DNA from: Manduca sexta
Taxonomy: Eukaryota > Arthropoda > Insecta > Lepidoptera > Sphingidae
Direction: 5' to 3'
Length of the DNA: 64,000 bases
Assembly: GCF_014839805.1 (NCBI RefSeq)
Contig: NC_051129.1
Location: 6,824,920 to 6,888,919 of the forward strand
In this document: positions 45,801-60,800 of the stretch, piece by piece
Layout of the letters: each line of letters opens with the position of its first letter
How positions within the stretch are numbered: position 1 is the stretch's first letter
The notes under the pieces: model-generated
Told to the model about the DNA's origin: nothing
Databases searched by the model: none
The model's input: the letters and a program-made list of their open reading frames with translations, nothing else
Position numbers and translations under genes: made by a program

Positions 45801-48800
45801 GGCAATAAGGCACATAATGGATTTTACTATATTGTATTACAACATAACAGAGCATCTGTAATCTTCAAAGCCAGTGCACCGTACATAAAATAATTTATTG
45901 GCTTTTTGCAACGAACAAGAACCATTACCTAGTCGGTACGTCAATACACGTAGTGTGTAGCCTTTGTACCCACCGCGGCTCGCCGGCGGCGCCCGGCGGT
46001 ATATCTACTGTACGTTATCGCGGGGACGAGCCGCTACTCGCGCACGCTCCGTCGCCCGTGTTGTTATTTTGGATCATATCGCCCCTTTTATTAGTTCAAC
46101 AGCCCATAACCGATATAGATTTATACACCAGTGCCACTTTATAATTAACTTCGTATACCATAACGTCATTACATAAGCTACGGCTGCAAATTTTCGCTCA
46201 GACCTACAAACAAAATTTAAAAACAAAACTTGCACCTAATGGATTCCGTGTATATAAATTAAACATTCCAAGATAGCGTGATTGTGAAACTAATGTGAAG
46301 AAAATGAATCGTATTAGCTATTTGCAGAAGGCACAGATTATTTGAGAAAAACCGACAGTCCACCCGCTTGACGAATTCGCAACGAGAATTTAGACAACGT
46401 AATGTTGAAATGCATTATAAAGATATTTATCAACTTTTCATAATAAAATACAAATTCTGAAAAAAAATACGGTAGCATCTTCAGTATTACATTTATAAAG
46501 ATCAACATAAAAAATGAACAAAACCATCTTTATAAAGCACCAGATTATCGGCGCTTAAACGCTAATAACTTAAAGTATGCATACCGAGGGGACAGTTCGA
46601 GTAGCTACGGAACAAACATTGAATACATTTACATCGAATATCACGATAAAGAATTTCCCAGTATCTCAGTAACGTATTCAGTGTATTCAGCGAGTGAATC
46701 TCTTTTGGCCCAGCGTAATCAAGTGAGCGAGCGAGTAAAGCGAAATTGCGATTACACGATAAATCCAATTCATTCGTCATAGGTGCTTTTTCTGTGTGAT
46801 TCAGTGGAACTGGCTTTTTTCGCTTCAAAAATTTTGACATCCCAATTTCATTATTCAGCGTTTTAGGCTGTTCTTTGGTATCACCTTTTCCAAATGGTTA
46901 GAGATTAATGATCGGCGTACATTTTCTCATGCGGCTTAAGACCCGCACTCGACTAACTTAGAGGGTGGTTTTACAATTAACATACTTATTATGTTCAATT
47001 GGATATTATCATATTCTAGTTTTAATTTTTAAATCGTATTTTAAGTAGTCTATTTCGAAAGGAGTTCATGCGAATCTGACACGATATCAGAAAACAGACG
47101 CCGACAATAATAGTGATAGTTGGGAGACAAGTGCCATATTACAAAGAAATGACGTTCTATCATATTACGAGCAAAGAAACAGAACACCGGCGGATGAAAC
47201 GTAAAAAGAGTAATAAAATTAAAATGAAACCTCGACTGCAAAATACTATCTTGACTGGGACATGAATATTCACTGCATAGTTACGAGCTACAGGTTCGCG
47301 ATAGATTAAACATAACCTATATCCAGAAAATAATGACACTTTATTTGAAATACGAAACGAGTAATATACATACATAGTCCGGCATATTTGTATATATGGC
47401 ATATCACTTCTTTAATAACTATGTAGTACAAAATGCTCTGGATTCACTACCTTGCTATTTTTTTCTCTTTCATTGTAGCTATAGGCACAGTCACACAAAA
47501 ACTGCCTCACTCGTCTACCCAGACATATGTCCGAAGGAACGTCGTGGAATATTCCACAAATATGTAGAAGCATTCCCAACTTTCTAGCACATTTAGATCC
47601 GCTCCGAGAGTTACGAGAAATTTTCGAACTACGTAGATATTTCTAGATCATGCCGTACTCAAATATTCCACACTTAATACAGTACAAGTATTTACATGTA
47701 TCAGCCAGCTTAATGCTATAAAATGTTTAACTTTAAATGTGTCTCCAACTGCGGTATTCATTTTTGCCTCTTTTTTTATTATTTCATTCTTCATTAATAG
47801 ACAATGATTGACCCACATCTGATATTTTACATTCAAATTTAAACGTAACCTATATGGATTTCTACATCGCCGATAACCCAGTACGTTTATTCTTCTTTAT
47901 TGTCCTATAGGTGATACAAAATAATGTAGGTAGTATATTCTTTATGATTTTTTAAACCAGGTTCGTCAACACGAGAGGCTTTTTGGCGTATTATTGGCGC
48001 ATGAAGTGGAGACGGCGGCGAATGCAACGGGTGCAGAAGGTGAAGCCAGCGCCGCCTTTGAAGGAGAACTCTGCGGTGCAGCCCAGACCCTGCTGCACCA
48101 ACACGCCATACAGGGCGACCTTAGCGCGCTACAGGCTGCTATTGCACGCTTCGCTGCAGCTTGCAGGCTCAACAGTGACGCCCCGGTTGACCCAAAGTAA
48201 AAATAAGATCTAGAACGTATTTTACGATTTTATATTTCTTTGACGCTCGTGGTTTGTGTTCATTCTTTGCCGAATCTATAGGTATAATAGTGCTGCTAGC
48301 ACTATGTTTATTTGTGCTGTTTACCTACGAAACGGAAGTGTTATTCTGAAAATTCAATGACAATTTGAAATTAATGTTCTAAAATAAAATAATTGAGATA
48401 TTGAGACAACGCTTCTAAACTAAAAAAGAAAATACATAATTTGTGTTAGTTGTAATAACCTATACGCTTTTTAGCTTTTATTTGGGCTGTTTATGACTGC
48501 CTAAAATGCAGTCTAATAAGCTTAAAATTTTCGGAATACACAGTTCAGCGTAGTTAATAGCGTTTGCATAGTTACTTATAATATTTAGGTACATGTACAA
48601 ACTGCTGACCGAGTTGGAAAGGGCGTGGTGCTCGAGCGAGATTGACGCAGGCGCGGGCGCAGAGTGCGGCGCCACCGTCTCCCGTGACGAGGAGCGCTGG
48701 CTGGCCGACTGTTTTGGCGAGCTGGTCGAACGCGCGCTCCACCAACTACGCCTGCACAGGGACCTCTATCCTGTTCTACATCGCCTCAGTCTTAACAAGT

Positions 48801-51800
48801 ATATACTCCTAATTTCATTCCATTTAATATTGATTTATTTACGTTTACCAAAAGATAAATTAAACGCCGATCTCGCATCGATATTTTTTTTACTTTTGCG
48901 GATGTTTATGGACGCAAACCTGCTACTGTTAAAAACCTCCTATATAATCACTTCTATATGACACTTACATCGTGTGTTCTATATTAAAGTGTAAAACCAG
49001 GGATAGGGACCTACGTCAGCGTTTCATGTTTTGCGATTAGCCTCTACTTGATTCGGACTGTGCAGGCCAGCGTGACTATGTATACTGGCGAGGTATAACA
49101 TTCTCACGTCATTCATTATTCTATCTGAATGGTACTATACTAATCATCAAGTGCAGTAGTCACCTGCTATGCCAGAAAACCACTGTACTGGAACATCGAC
49201 TCATGACGAACAAAATAATTTAACACGCTGCACTATAGTGTACCTAAATGAAATCCCAACATGTTCGCTGTCAGACTCATTAGCAATTGACGAGATCAGT
49301 AGCAACACTATTGGACAGATTCAATTAACGTAATGATATCTAGTTTATCTGTCCACTGCGAAAGCTCGATAATGTAATTTACATTTAATTTGCAGAACCA
49401 ATTAGTATCATAACTTTGTCTTATTAATGTGCTGCGGAAATTAATTTATTAAACAAATTATAGACTATGAAAAAGATAGTTATATGATAATTGATCAAAA
49501 TAAAGTAATCTAAAAATGCTTGTCTTTGAGAAAAGAGCTTATATTAAGCAACAATAATTTATTTTTACAAAGTTTATTATCTATATACTATTATATAAAG
49601 CTGAAGAGTTTGTTTGTTTGTTTGTTTGAACGCGCTAATCTCAGGAACTACCGGTCCAAATTGAAAAAATATTTTTGTGTTGGATAGCCCTTTGTTCGTG
49701 GAGTGCTATAGGCTATATATCATCACGCTATACCCAATAGGAGCGGAGCAGTAATGGCTAATCTCAGGAACTACCGGTCCACACTGAAAAAATCTTTTTG
49801 CGTTGGATAGCCCTTTGTTCGTGGAGTGCTATAGGCTATATATCATCACGCTATAACCAATAGGAGCGCAGCAGTAATGGCTAATCTCAGGAACTACCGG
49901 TCCAAACTGAAAAATTCTTTTTGCGTTGGATAGCCCTTTGTTCGTGGAGTGCTATAGGCTATATATCATCACGCTATACCCAATGGGAGCGGAGCAGTAA
50001 TGGCTAATCTCAGGAACTACCGATTCGAACTGAAAAAATCTTTTTGTGTTAAATAGCTCTTTGTTTGTGGAGTGCTCTAAGTTAAATATCAGCACGCTAT
50101 GACCAATAGGAACGGAGCAGTAATGAAACATGTTGCAAAACGGGAACAATTTATTAGTTTTGAGAGCTTCCGTTGCGTGCGCTGCGTAAACGGTTAAAGT
50201 TATGCAACAATGATGTATGACGGGATTGTTCCTCTTAAAAAGTTCTAAAAAATATATTATAAAACAAAGCCCCCCGCTGCATCAATCTGCCTGAACGTGT
50301 TAAACTCAAAAACTACCCAACGTATTAAGATGAAATTTGGTATGGAGACAGTGTTAGACCCTGGGAAGAACATAGGCTCCCGGGAAACTACTACTTTTAT
50401 AACGGAAAACTTTAACCTGAAAAACTTTATAACGCGGGCGGAGCCGCGGGCAAAAGCTAGTTGCTAATATCAGAGACTTGTTACATCCAAACTTTTTTGG
50501 TATACGAAACATAGGTTTATCCCAATGGTTGCCGTTTGTTGTTTTTACTTAAACATAACTTTTTTATCCTTCATATTTCAAGAATAAGTTATCATCAAAA
50601 TATTTAAGTATAGCACCGTACAATAATAATTACTGCTACAAATAAAATAATTCATAGCTAATAATATACTTGTCTACCTGTCGCAAAATCACTTACATTT
50701 GTTGAAAAACAATTATTTTCAATAATAATGAATCTTTACTAATTATCATCGCACTTAATGTTAAGTAGATTTTTTTAATATATCAATTCACATAAACAAA
50801 CAAAAATTTCGAATATTTAAATAAATAACAACCGATGACTTAATGTAATAGTATGTCTCTAAAACTGGAGAAAATATACATATACGGACTATAAACTGTA
50901 TTCTTAATAAAAAAAAATCTTTAAATCGGTAGTTCTTACGGATACAGATTTGAGTGCTTGTTTCATAGCTAGCCATCGCTGTTAGATTTCAAAATGGCCT
51001 CAATTTCACAGAGAGGCTTTGTGGTCAGAATAAGGCTAGGCAATGGCCACTCTAGTGCTAGGATTTTAAGTAACTCAAAGGAATGGTTGTTACCACTTCA
51101 CCACAACCGGCTCAGTGTATATGCTCAAAGGTATCCCTAGTGGCTGGATTGAAAACACTAGCTTTAATAAACAAAATCAATTACGTAGAGACTCTTATAC
51201 TTAATTATCTGGTTTTAGAAACTAACACAAAGAAAACAAATGTAAATAATCATTAAAACCCTGGTTGAAACAAAATGGTTTTCTTTTTATTTTTAATACA
51301 AATTGTTTACAGAATGATTTATTATTCGTCAAACATATTCAATAAGTTAAATGTTCAATGTTTCGAGGATAATTTTATTTACAGGTTGGAATATTTATTA
51401 CGTTGTTTGAGCCAACTATCTCAAATGAAAGCATTTTGGCGCTGCTGTCCATTCAACAAAGAAATCAGGCAAGTATAATGATTTTCCAAATACAGGGCCC
51501 TTTAAAATTTTATTGGATTAAACATTCATTTGAAATCTGATATTAATTTCTGTCGAATTGTCTCGCCAAAACATTTATTGTTCTTGTTTAACATTTCGGC
51601 ATTTGCTCTTTGTTTAAAATATAACGTTTTATGTGTAAAAGATATTTCATTATCTTTCAAATCGACAGATTCTAATGGCAGTTTTATTTTAAAGATTCGT
51701 TTTGCAAATATTATAAAGTTTACCAAACCGTTTCAAAAGATGTAAGTTTATAGTTCTTTCCTTTTGCTATTTGTTCACAAGATTTTACTAAACTGAAGTG

Positions 51801-54800
51801 TTTCAATCATAGCCCACCACGTGTTTCCGAAAAAAATCACTGACGGAATATTCATTCGAATTATTTTTATAATGTTGTCAAATAAATACAAATTATTATG
51901 CTATGTCACTACACATTTTTTTTTTAATTCAGTGAGCATATTTTATTACCATAACATTTCCATATGTGGATACTTATAGCCCTAGGACAAGTTTTTTTTC
52001 TTTATTGATTCTATAGAAATAAAACTGTTATGTAACAATCCACGATATACGACAGGAGTGAAATAGTGGGCGCCCTACGTAAAGGTACATCGGAGTGGTA
52101 CGAAGCTCTTTGTGCTCAAGACACTGAATCGGAACGGGGCGAAGATCTCGTCAACTTGATCACGCTTGTGCAAATTGATCTGCAGCAGGGACTCACATAC
52201 TATCATCCGCTGTTTGAAACGTGAGTAGTAAACCAACGCCCTAACGTTGTTAACAGTAATTTATTAAATCCAACTGCACTACGATAGCACGTAGATAGAT
52301 TTGTTTTGACATGCTCTAGTTTTTAGGTTCAGACTAAATTTGCGTTCAAACACGTAGTTACTGATAATATTATGATAATGATTTGGTAGATAAATAATAA
52401 CTGTTTGAGGCACGAGATGATCACGTTTTACTGAACCACGGGGAAAAATCATCGCAGATTATTGCTAGATCAAAATTCAAGCATTAAAAGAGGCTCACAG
52501 TAATAACTTCGAAGTGAAATACACAAAATGTTCTATGAAACACAACATAACTCTATGTGATATCCATGAAAAAGGTCAAACTTTTGTTGTCCGCAAGACT
52601 TCTTTATGTTTGCTCAAGTAAATTTCGCAAGATGACGCAAACTTAATATTTCAGAACGAATAATGTGCCGTACTTCAGCGTCGTTTTCACACAGATCGAT
52701 AAAATGGTAAGTAAAGTATATGTCTGGATTATAAACTAGTCTTTGTTCATTTTTATAATTATAAAAAAAACTGCGGTTACTACAAATAATATATATTACT
52801 AAATCGATTTTTCTGTGAATACTCATTAGTCTACGGAGTACAGAGCTTGTGACATTTACTTTAAATAGATTAAGATGTAAATAACCCAGTAAGCTATTCA
52901 AAATTAAAATGATTTAGGATATAGGTACATGGAAAACTAAAATAACTTCCAGTTTGTGCTTAGAGAACTACGTATATTACCCATATACGCCTGCTGGCCA
53001 CGATTTAATCTAATTTTAAAATTTTAGTAACTATTATACTTCGAAAAAACCTTACCTTGTTAAAATGTTACGTAAAAGAACCCAGAAGCGAATACTAACA
53101 ACCATCAATGTGCTCACAGATTAAACAGAAATAGTTGTCGTAGGTATCTATATATCTATATATCAGTGGCGAAGGGTGAAAATTTTCAAAAGGTAACCCG
53201 ACCCAATCAAATATGGCCTTAGATAACATATCGAGGCCAATTTTACAGAAAACAAAAACTAAGCCAACCATAATAAACCTAAAAGGGAAGCCGGCAGGCA
53301 TCGGGTTGTATGGACGCTTCGCCACTGCTATATATATATATGTGTGTGTGTGTGTAGGTATGTACTTCTTAGCCATCCTGTAAAGCTAATACAAGAAAAA
53401 TTTATATATTGGATGATCCATTGATTTTAATTGGGCTATTTTTTGGGTCCGTTACTGTAATCGAATATTTTATTACCTTGACAACTAAGACCTTCATTGT
53501 ATTGTTAGTAATTTAATCAAGATGTATAATATATATCGCCAATTTTTTTGCCCGATGCCTCGAGGCAATTTTGTAATTACTAACAATAACACCTTTCATT
53601 GTCACTTTGTCTGTTAACTGGTATATCATTTACAATTTCAGTTACTTTGCCTCTTGGGCAATATTATATATCTAAGGCCCTTAGATTTCAGTTTGTATTT
53701 TGTACGTGCTCAGGTTTAATACATCTAACCAATAATTATTTGTATAAGTGAAATGAGTGTTTTAATCATGAATTACGCGTATTATAATTAATTAGCTGTA
53801 TTATATAAACGACTCTCTCCCAGGTTAATAAATAGGTCACACAGTAAAATGCGGTCAATGATTACGTGTCATTTACAATGAAACGTAATTCAATTCAAGA
53901 CTCATCTGCGTTAATAGGGTACCGGACTCATTTTTGTTCTTAACAATTATCAAATATTTACATAATATAAATTATAACACCAAAGAAATTATTAAAATCC
54001 AGTGAAAAATCAACAAGTTATAAGCATTTGAATTTTGGTGGAAGGGGTAATTAACAAGAAACAGAAAGAGACAAAATATCCACATGTGACGTCATCGGGA
54101 ATTACGACGCGTGCGAAAGAAAGAGATGAAGCGATATCCCCACATCGCGCCCACTTCTGCACATTACAATATTTTAAATATGAATTACTCGCTCATTTTT
54201 TAACCAATTTTTATGCTGTTTTCGCAGAAGTGCTTCTTTTTCGTATTTAAAGCCATTACATATAGAATAATGTACAAAATCGAGCATAGGCCGGTCCCCT
54301 ATTGTTTTGTGGGAAATAGGTTTATGCTTTCATTATAGGAAATCAGAAGGACATATAAATCGATAATTAAACTTCTGTACTTCTTACAAGTAAAATTAAA
54401 ACTGAAGCTCCTGACAAATTTAATATATGGACAAGCGTATATATTTTTGGTTTAATGTCAAAATCAAAAATGAAAAGTAAATTACCTAAGTTTATACAAA
54501 TTTTCATAATCTCAGCACATTCCCCAGAGGCCACGTGACAAATTGAGCTGACAAGCCTCAATTGTTTTACCGCGATATTTTTCCCCACATTTAACCTCAA
54601 AAAGCATGGATAGCCAGTAGGTATTTTACTGTCATTTACTCTTCGGTGCATCCCGTAGATAGAATATGCAAAAGTAGTTTGAAATCCGTCACGCAATATC
54701 GCCGACGCGACGCCGCACGTGCAATTATCATAATAAAGGGGCGTGCGTCCATCTTTACATTACAGGGCTGGGCCCATTATCGACTACATTGACCCAACGT

Positions 54801-57800
54801 GGCTCGATAGATAAAGTATATAGATAGATAACTATATAACTGTAGATAATTATTAACAGTTTTTATTGATTTTAAAACATTGTAGGTATGAAGGCTTCTC
54901 CATAACGATATGTATTGCAATTTGAATATAAACTTGCAACTGTTGATTCACATAATGCATAAATAATTTCCTTGCTTGTTCTACGTACTACGCGAGTACT
55001 TTGGCATAGAATTATAATACTAATTTCATGTTATACTAATACAAGAAAAAATCACAAATAAAAAATATTATGTTAGTCATAAGATTCAATATTTGTACCG
55101 ACGGTAATTAGTAACGAATCCTTGTGAATTTTTAATACATTCAATAATTGTTTTGTCCATACATAAATACATTTCTATTATTTAAAAAAAATCAATTAAC
55201 TAAATACAAAAGTTTTGAAATATTTAAAATCGATACAACACCCTAATAAGCAACAAGCTTAATTGGCATCAACAAAGTTTCAGCACAAATTGCCAATTTT
55301 CTAGATGACTTTAAATTTCTCAGTCTGTGAAAGCAAATCTCAATGTCTTTAAAATGATGGACAGTCTCCTAAGATAAAGTTTTGTAGCTACAGGGGTCAC
55401 GGTAGCTACCTTTACTGTCGCGTCTCCAAAAATGTCTTTTTCATGTCCAAAATTCCATTTATAACAAAATTTCAGAGCCACTTTTTATGATATCTGTCTA
55501 TCAGTCAATGTTAAGTTTTTTAGTAAGTGAAATAATAACGTCGTGTCTGTTAATATGAATAAAATTTTGTTTATGAAAAATCAAAAATAATTGTACTTGC
55601 GAATACAACTAAATATTCACAAGGAATTACTTTTCACATTCTAAAATCGATACCAACTACATTGCATCTTTAATCAGGATCAATTGTTTTATAAACCTAT
55701 AGATAAATAAATAAATAAATATAGATTAGCGTAGATGCACGTCAAAATTTAGAAAAGATTGAGTCAAACCATTTTTAAATAAATGTCATAATGGTCGTAA
55801 GAAGCATTTATCAATTAAACTACAAATCATGCTTACCTAAGGCACGTAGTAACACAATCTGTAAATTGATAAATTTTGAGAACTAATGCTTATTACAGCC
55901 ACTAAAACATATAATTATATATAACTGCACTTATGTAATATTAAGAGATTCGTATACTTTAAACACTAATAATTCTGTTTGCAGTTTGTCGAATTGTCAA
56001 TAATGTTATTATTTATACAACTATCTTATTCTATTTCCTTTAAATATTGGATAATAATTGTGCGCAATACTATGCCGAGGAGTAGATATGTAACAAAAGT
56101 TTCGAAGCGACATACCTCGAGCTAAGCACACTTAGAACTTGGAAGTACCTATTATTACTTCTGTGAGTATGTCGTTTGTATACAATAAATGTTGAAGTAA
56201 TCTGAAATTGCAATCGAAGGTATCTGGTACACAATAACTTTCTTGATATTGAATAAGAAATACACAATTTTATAGTTTGATTGTACCGGCACATAAATGG
56301 ACCGTTTCACAAAAATAGAGTGGACTAATATCATCCTATATTTCTTTTGTTTATTGCAAATACTAATTAATTATTATATGCAATTGCGATAAAACTAAGT
56401 ATTTCTGCTGTAAACAATGCCCTAAAAATCTTGAATTTCTTAGGTATCTGAAGATATTAGGCAATGCGTAGAACATTGGGTAGCTGAAGGCTGGTGCGGA
56501 GTTGCCGAAGAAGAAATCTATGACGAACAAGGCAATGGAGGTAAATTAATGACGAATTAATTGTCTTAGCATTGTATTAACGTACAATTACGTATTACAC
56601 TTTATTTGGATATTATACAAAAAATATATTTTTGTTTACATTATCTATTGTAGTAATATGCGTGGTATCGGCAAAAACACTCCCATTTGAGCTACTAGCG
56701 GCGGTTCGGGAGCTGTGCGCTGCCGCTGCGCCCGCGCCGCACCCGCACTCCCCGCACGACCCACCCTCGCAGTTGCTTCAAGCTTACATGTAAGTCTTAT
56801 AATAAGATTAGAACAATTTCGAATATTACAATGGACTTTATTAACAGCAAAAGCCATTCTCATAATTCAGCAGAAAAAATAATGTGTACAAAATGTAAAA
56901 ATATTTTGTATACGTATGGAAATACGCGTAGGATTGATTTAAGCTCGAACTATGTATTACACGTTAATTAAGATTTTCTACTTTATTAAATGATCACGTA
57001 CTCCTCACGCACTACTTATTTTTTTACAGCTCTATCATAAGTAAGCAACAGGCTTTACCACTAGACAACACCCAAATATACATAGATAGTGTATGATGTT
57101 TACTCTCAGTGTTTACTTATGAAAATGGCGTGGTACTGAAGTTTAGAGACGAATAGTATAAAAACAGGTCCCAACTATATAACAAACAGGTTTTAATCTC
57201 CTAGCAGCTTCGAAATCTGGTAGACAGAATATGGCGATCTCATATATTATATTTAACGCCAGTACATATATTAGAATACGGAGGTATATTAGCGTATTCT
57301 CCATTTAAAACACGTCTAGCTGAAAGCTGTATTTTGTAAAAGCTTCTTTGCATTCATTCTTCTATGCAAATTAACAAACCTTTTGTGCTGTATATGCTAT
57401 TCTATTCAATATAGAAAAGTTCATGGATATTGAAATGACCGTCGAAAAAATAAACCTGAAAATAAAATACGAGAACAGACGGTATCTGTTTTCCAACACA
57501 AAATGTTTTCTTAATATTATGTATTATGAATTGCAAATTTTGTAATACATACATATCTACTTGAATAAACCATGTGAGTGGGCAAAATTAGCAGGCAACA
57601 TGAAATAAAATAAACACATTCGTGCATTAATTACTGTTACAAAATAGTAGAATCAGTCCAACTCTAATATTTTAGATTGAATTAAATAATGTACATGCCT
57701 TAACAGCGCTATACAACACCCAATTATAAAACAAAAATTATAATATGTGTATGTGAGTTGTGAAAGTTAAACAGATTACATTAAAAATTCCACGAATGAG

Positions 57801-60800
57801 TGGTACAAAGCTCTAGGGGTGTGTACTATGTACGCATTATTGAGATGGGAGCAATTAACTAGTGTTAATTAAGGATTGTGCCGTAAACGGGCCTCGTGTA
57901 ATTGTTGTGTAAGCATGTAGTTACATCGGCGACACGTGTTGCGTTATACTGGTTGTTGGTCGCAGGTGGTTCGAGCCGCTTATTGATCGATGGCTCGCCG
58001 TTACCAAAACTATGGCGCTGCAGAGAGTGCGCGCCTCCGTCGAACTCGGTAAGAGAATACAAATGTGTTCTTTAATGGTTTTGTAATAATTGAAGATTTC
58101 TTTAATGTATGTTTTACTGTTAACAAATAGTAGGTACCTGGCAAGATTTTTAATGAAATTTCTGAGTTTCTTTCACACTGAAAAAGTATTTGATCATTTT
58201 AAATGCTCTTAGAAATTGTAAATATAATCGTTTTTAGGAATGGCCTTTAAATTAAATTCTATCTTCCATTTGATTAAAAAGATATCTTTACGGCTTTTGA
58301 GTTTGAAGATAAACAGAAATTAGACAGCGAGATTAATGCAGATATTTTTAGAAAAATGTAGCCAGTACCTACTTGGATACGAGTTAAGACCATAATATGA
58401 TTACAGTGGTGAATTAACTAATTAAGGTATTTACAGATTTACTTCATTATAATACACAATACGTTAAGAAAATAGGTAGATCCTATTTACTATTCTCGGT
58501 ATATATATAGCAACAGCACTAATTTGATCATTTAGTGTACATAACTAAAGTATACATAATTTTGGAAATTTCGGCGAAAGAGGGAAGGGAACTGAATGGT
58601 CTTCTTCAAGTCGTAGGTACTGATGAATGCATCTTATAAAATATTTAAAATATGTTTCTTATAGAAAAAGGTATTCTTATCTATGTTCGCAGGATTGTTA
58701 GACATTGAAATAAAACTATTTTATGAATATCATCGCGGTTTTTTATATTATAATTTTCTCCCGACGTTTCGATTCCTATGCAGCCTTCATAGTCATGGTC
58801 TGAGGTGTTGGTCGTCGAGAAGTCGAAGATACAATATCTATCTATGTTTTAGAATTATAATTTTTTTTTAATCCGGAGAAAATTATAATACACTAATGAT
58901 TTCTTATGTTTACGCGAATGTTAGACATTGAAATAAAAACTATTTAAACGGATTTTATCGCGGTTTTTTATATTATTATTTTCTCCCGACGTTTCGAAGA
59001 CTTTGCAGCCTTCATGGTCACGGGGGGGACTGAGGTGTTGTTCATCCGTAAAGTCAAAGTTACAATATCTACCTACATTTTTCAAATATACAACTTTTTA
59101 AAATTTTTTATCTGTTGACGGTCCGATCTACGCAGAATGAGCTCACAGTGTCTTGAGGTCTGGCAGCCGGTCTTTTGGGATCCGATTTAATTAAATGTAG
59201 AACAGGATCCCAGGCTTGTGCAAGCTTCCAACCATCTTCCCTATTGAAATTATAATACACTAAGCCGCGATAAAATCCATAAAATAGTTTTATTTCAATG
59301 TCTAACATTCGCGTAAACATAAGAAACAAATTATACAAATATGGTAATTTATTTTCTTTTGGTATCGAAAAAATAAAACACCCATGGTGTGTTTTATTTA
59401 TGTACATTGTTGTGGGATAATGTTACACGTGATCAGAATGGCACTGAACTATGTTTACAGAATCGAACACTCAAGTTGCTAGTTTTTCTCTATTAGAAGG
59501 CCTTCACCATCGCCAACTATTTGCCAAATTCGAGTCTTGTTTCAATTGACCCCAGTCTCCCCTAATTATATTGTCATAATATGTTACCAATCAAAATGGA
59601 ATTTAGGATACAAACACAAAAAGTGATGATTCTATCACGCGAATAGAACCTGAAATCTTTTGTATTGTATCTGCCAATATGAACATCAATCCAGAAAAAA
59701 AATTAAACAGCATTTAATGAATAGTTTCAAATAACATTATACTATAACAATGTAATTTAAATCGTCTTTAAATGGCGTAGTTACCCAGCCAAATACCTCG
59801 TAGCATTTATTTCAAAACAATAGCATGATAGAGATTGGAGATGCGGTCGAAATTAGAACAGCTCGCTTACGATAGATACTTGTGCGGTTTGAAGCGACCC
59901 TAATCAAAGGAAATGAACAACACACAATCCGACAGAGCATTTCCGGGCATTTCGCCTTTAGGAAAGCAGAATGTTTTTACAGAATTTTTGATTGTCAATA
60001 ATGAATTTTCGTGTTGAAGATAAACAACATAGCGAATAACATTTCTTTTAAAATTTTAATGTAAAATTGCTTATTGTTTTATATACCTAGCATCTTTGAT
60101 ATGTTTGAATTACATTAGTATATTATCGTTACAAAAATTCAAAGTAAAAAATATTTGATCTCTTCAAAATAAAAATCTTTGGCAAAATCCCCGTGAATTT
60201 CTCCATGAAACCATTCTTTTGCAAACGTCTAAAGGACTAACGCAGTGAATAAAAAGACGATTTTCAAATAGCATTGGCATTATCGTTGAGAGGGCAAAAG
60301 GCGAAGGTTCACACCCCGAGCCGAGGCAGGCTACTATTTAGATAAGCATCAGTATCAAACGTTGCTGTAACACGAAACCTTTTATTTCGAGGAGACAAGG
60401 CTTTCGTTATCTATGTTATATTTCGATTATTAAAGGTAACACAGGATATTTAGTGAACTATTTATATCGGTTTCGAAAATTTTCAAATACACGGAGTATA
60501 ATTAATGCCCACTGTTCGCATTGTTTTTGGTTCACAAAATTATGTCAGGGTAAAATGTCTCATAGGTACCCATAACGATAAAATAAAATCCGATTGCGCT
60601 ATTTCTAAATAACAAAGCAAGTCTAAAATAAGATACTAATAATATAATATCGAAATTTCTGATCTATTTATGCGATTTTAACAAGGTGAATACTTTGAAA
60701 TAAATTCTAAAATATTACTTGTAATCACTGAATAATGTTTTAGACCGTCCCGTAGAGGGAGAACATCTCGTGAAACATAGCACTTCATCAGTGGACACGG

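Larger units (their letters stand above)
48799..51384 (+). other. Intron 9
   Basis: 2,586 bp, one third of it a Helitron (49580-50460). The rest is AT-rich with no other supported feature. Confidence 0.75.

Noticed and set aside
47994..48200. Exon 8 treated as a stand-alone small gene
   Set aside because: Its stop TAA is part of the donor AAA|GTAAAA; splice phases link it to exons 7 and 9.
51473..51474. GT donor for exon 10
   Set aside because: It gives phase 0 and runs into TGA at the exon 11 start (or TAA from the other acceptor), while the GC donor gives a conserved MUN sequence.
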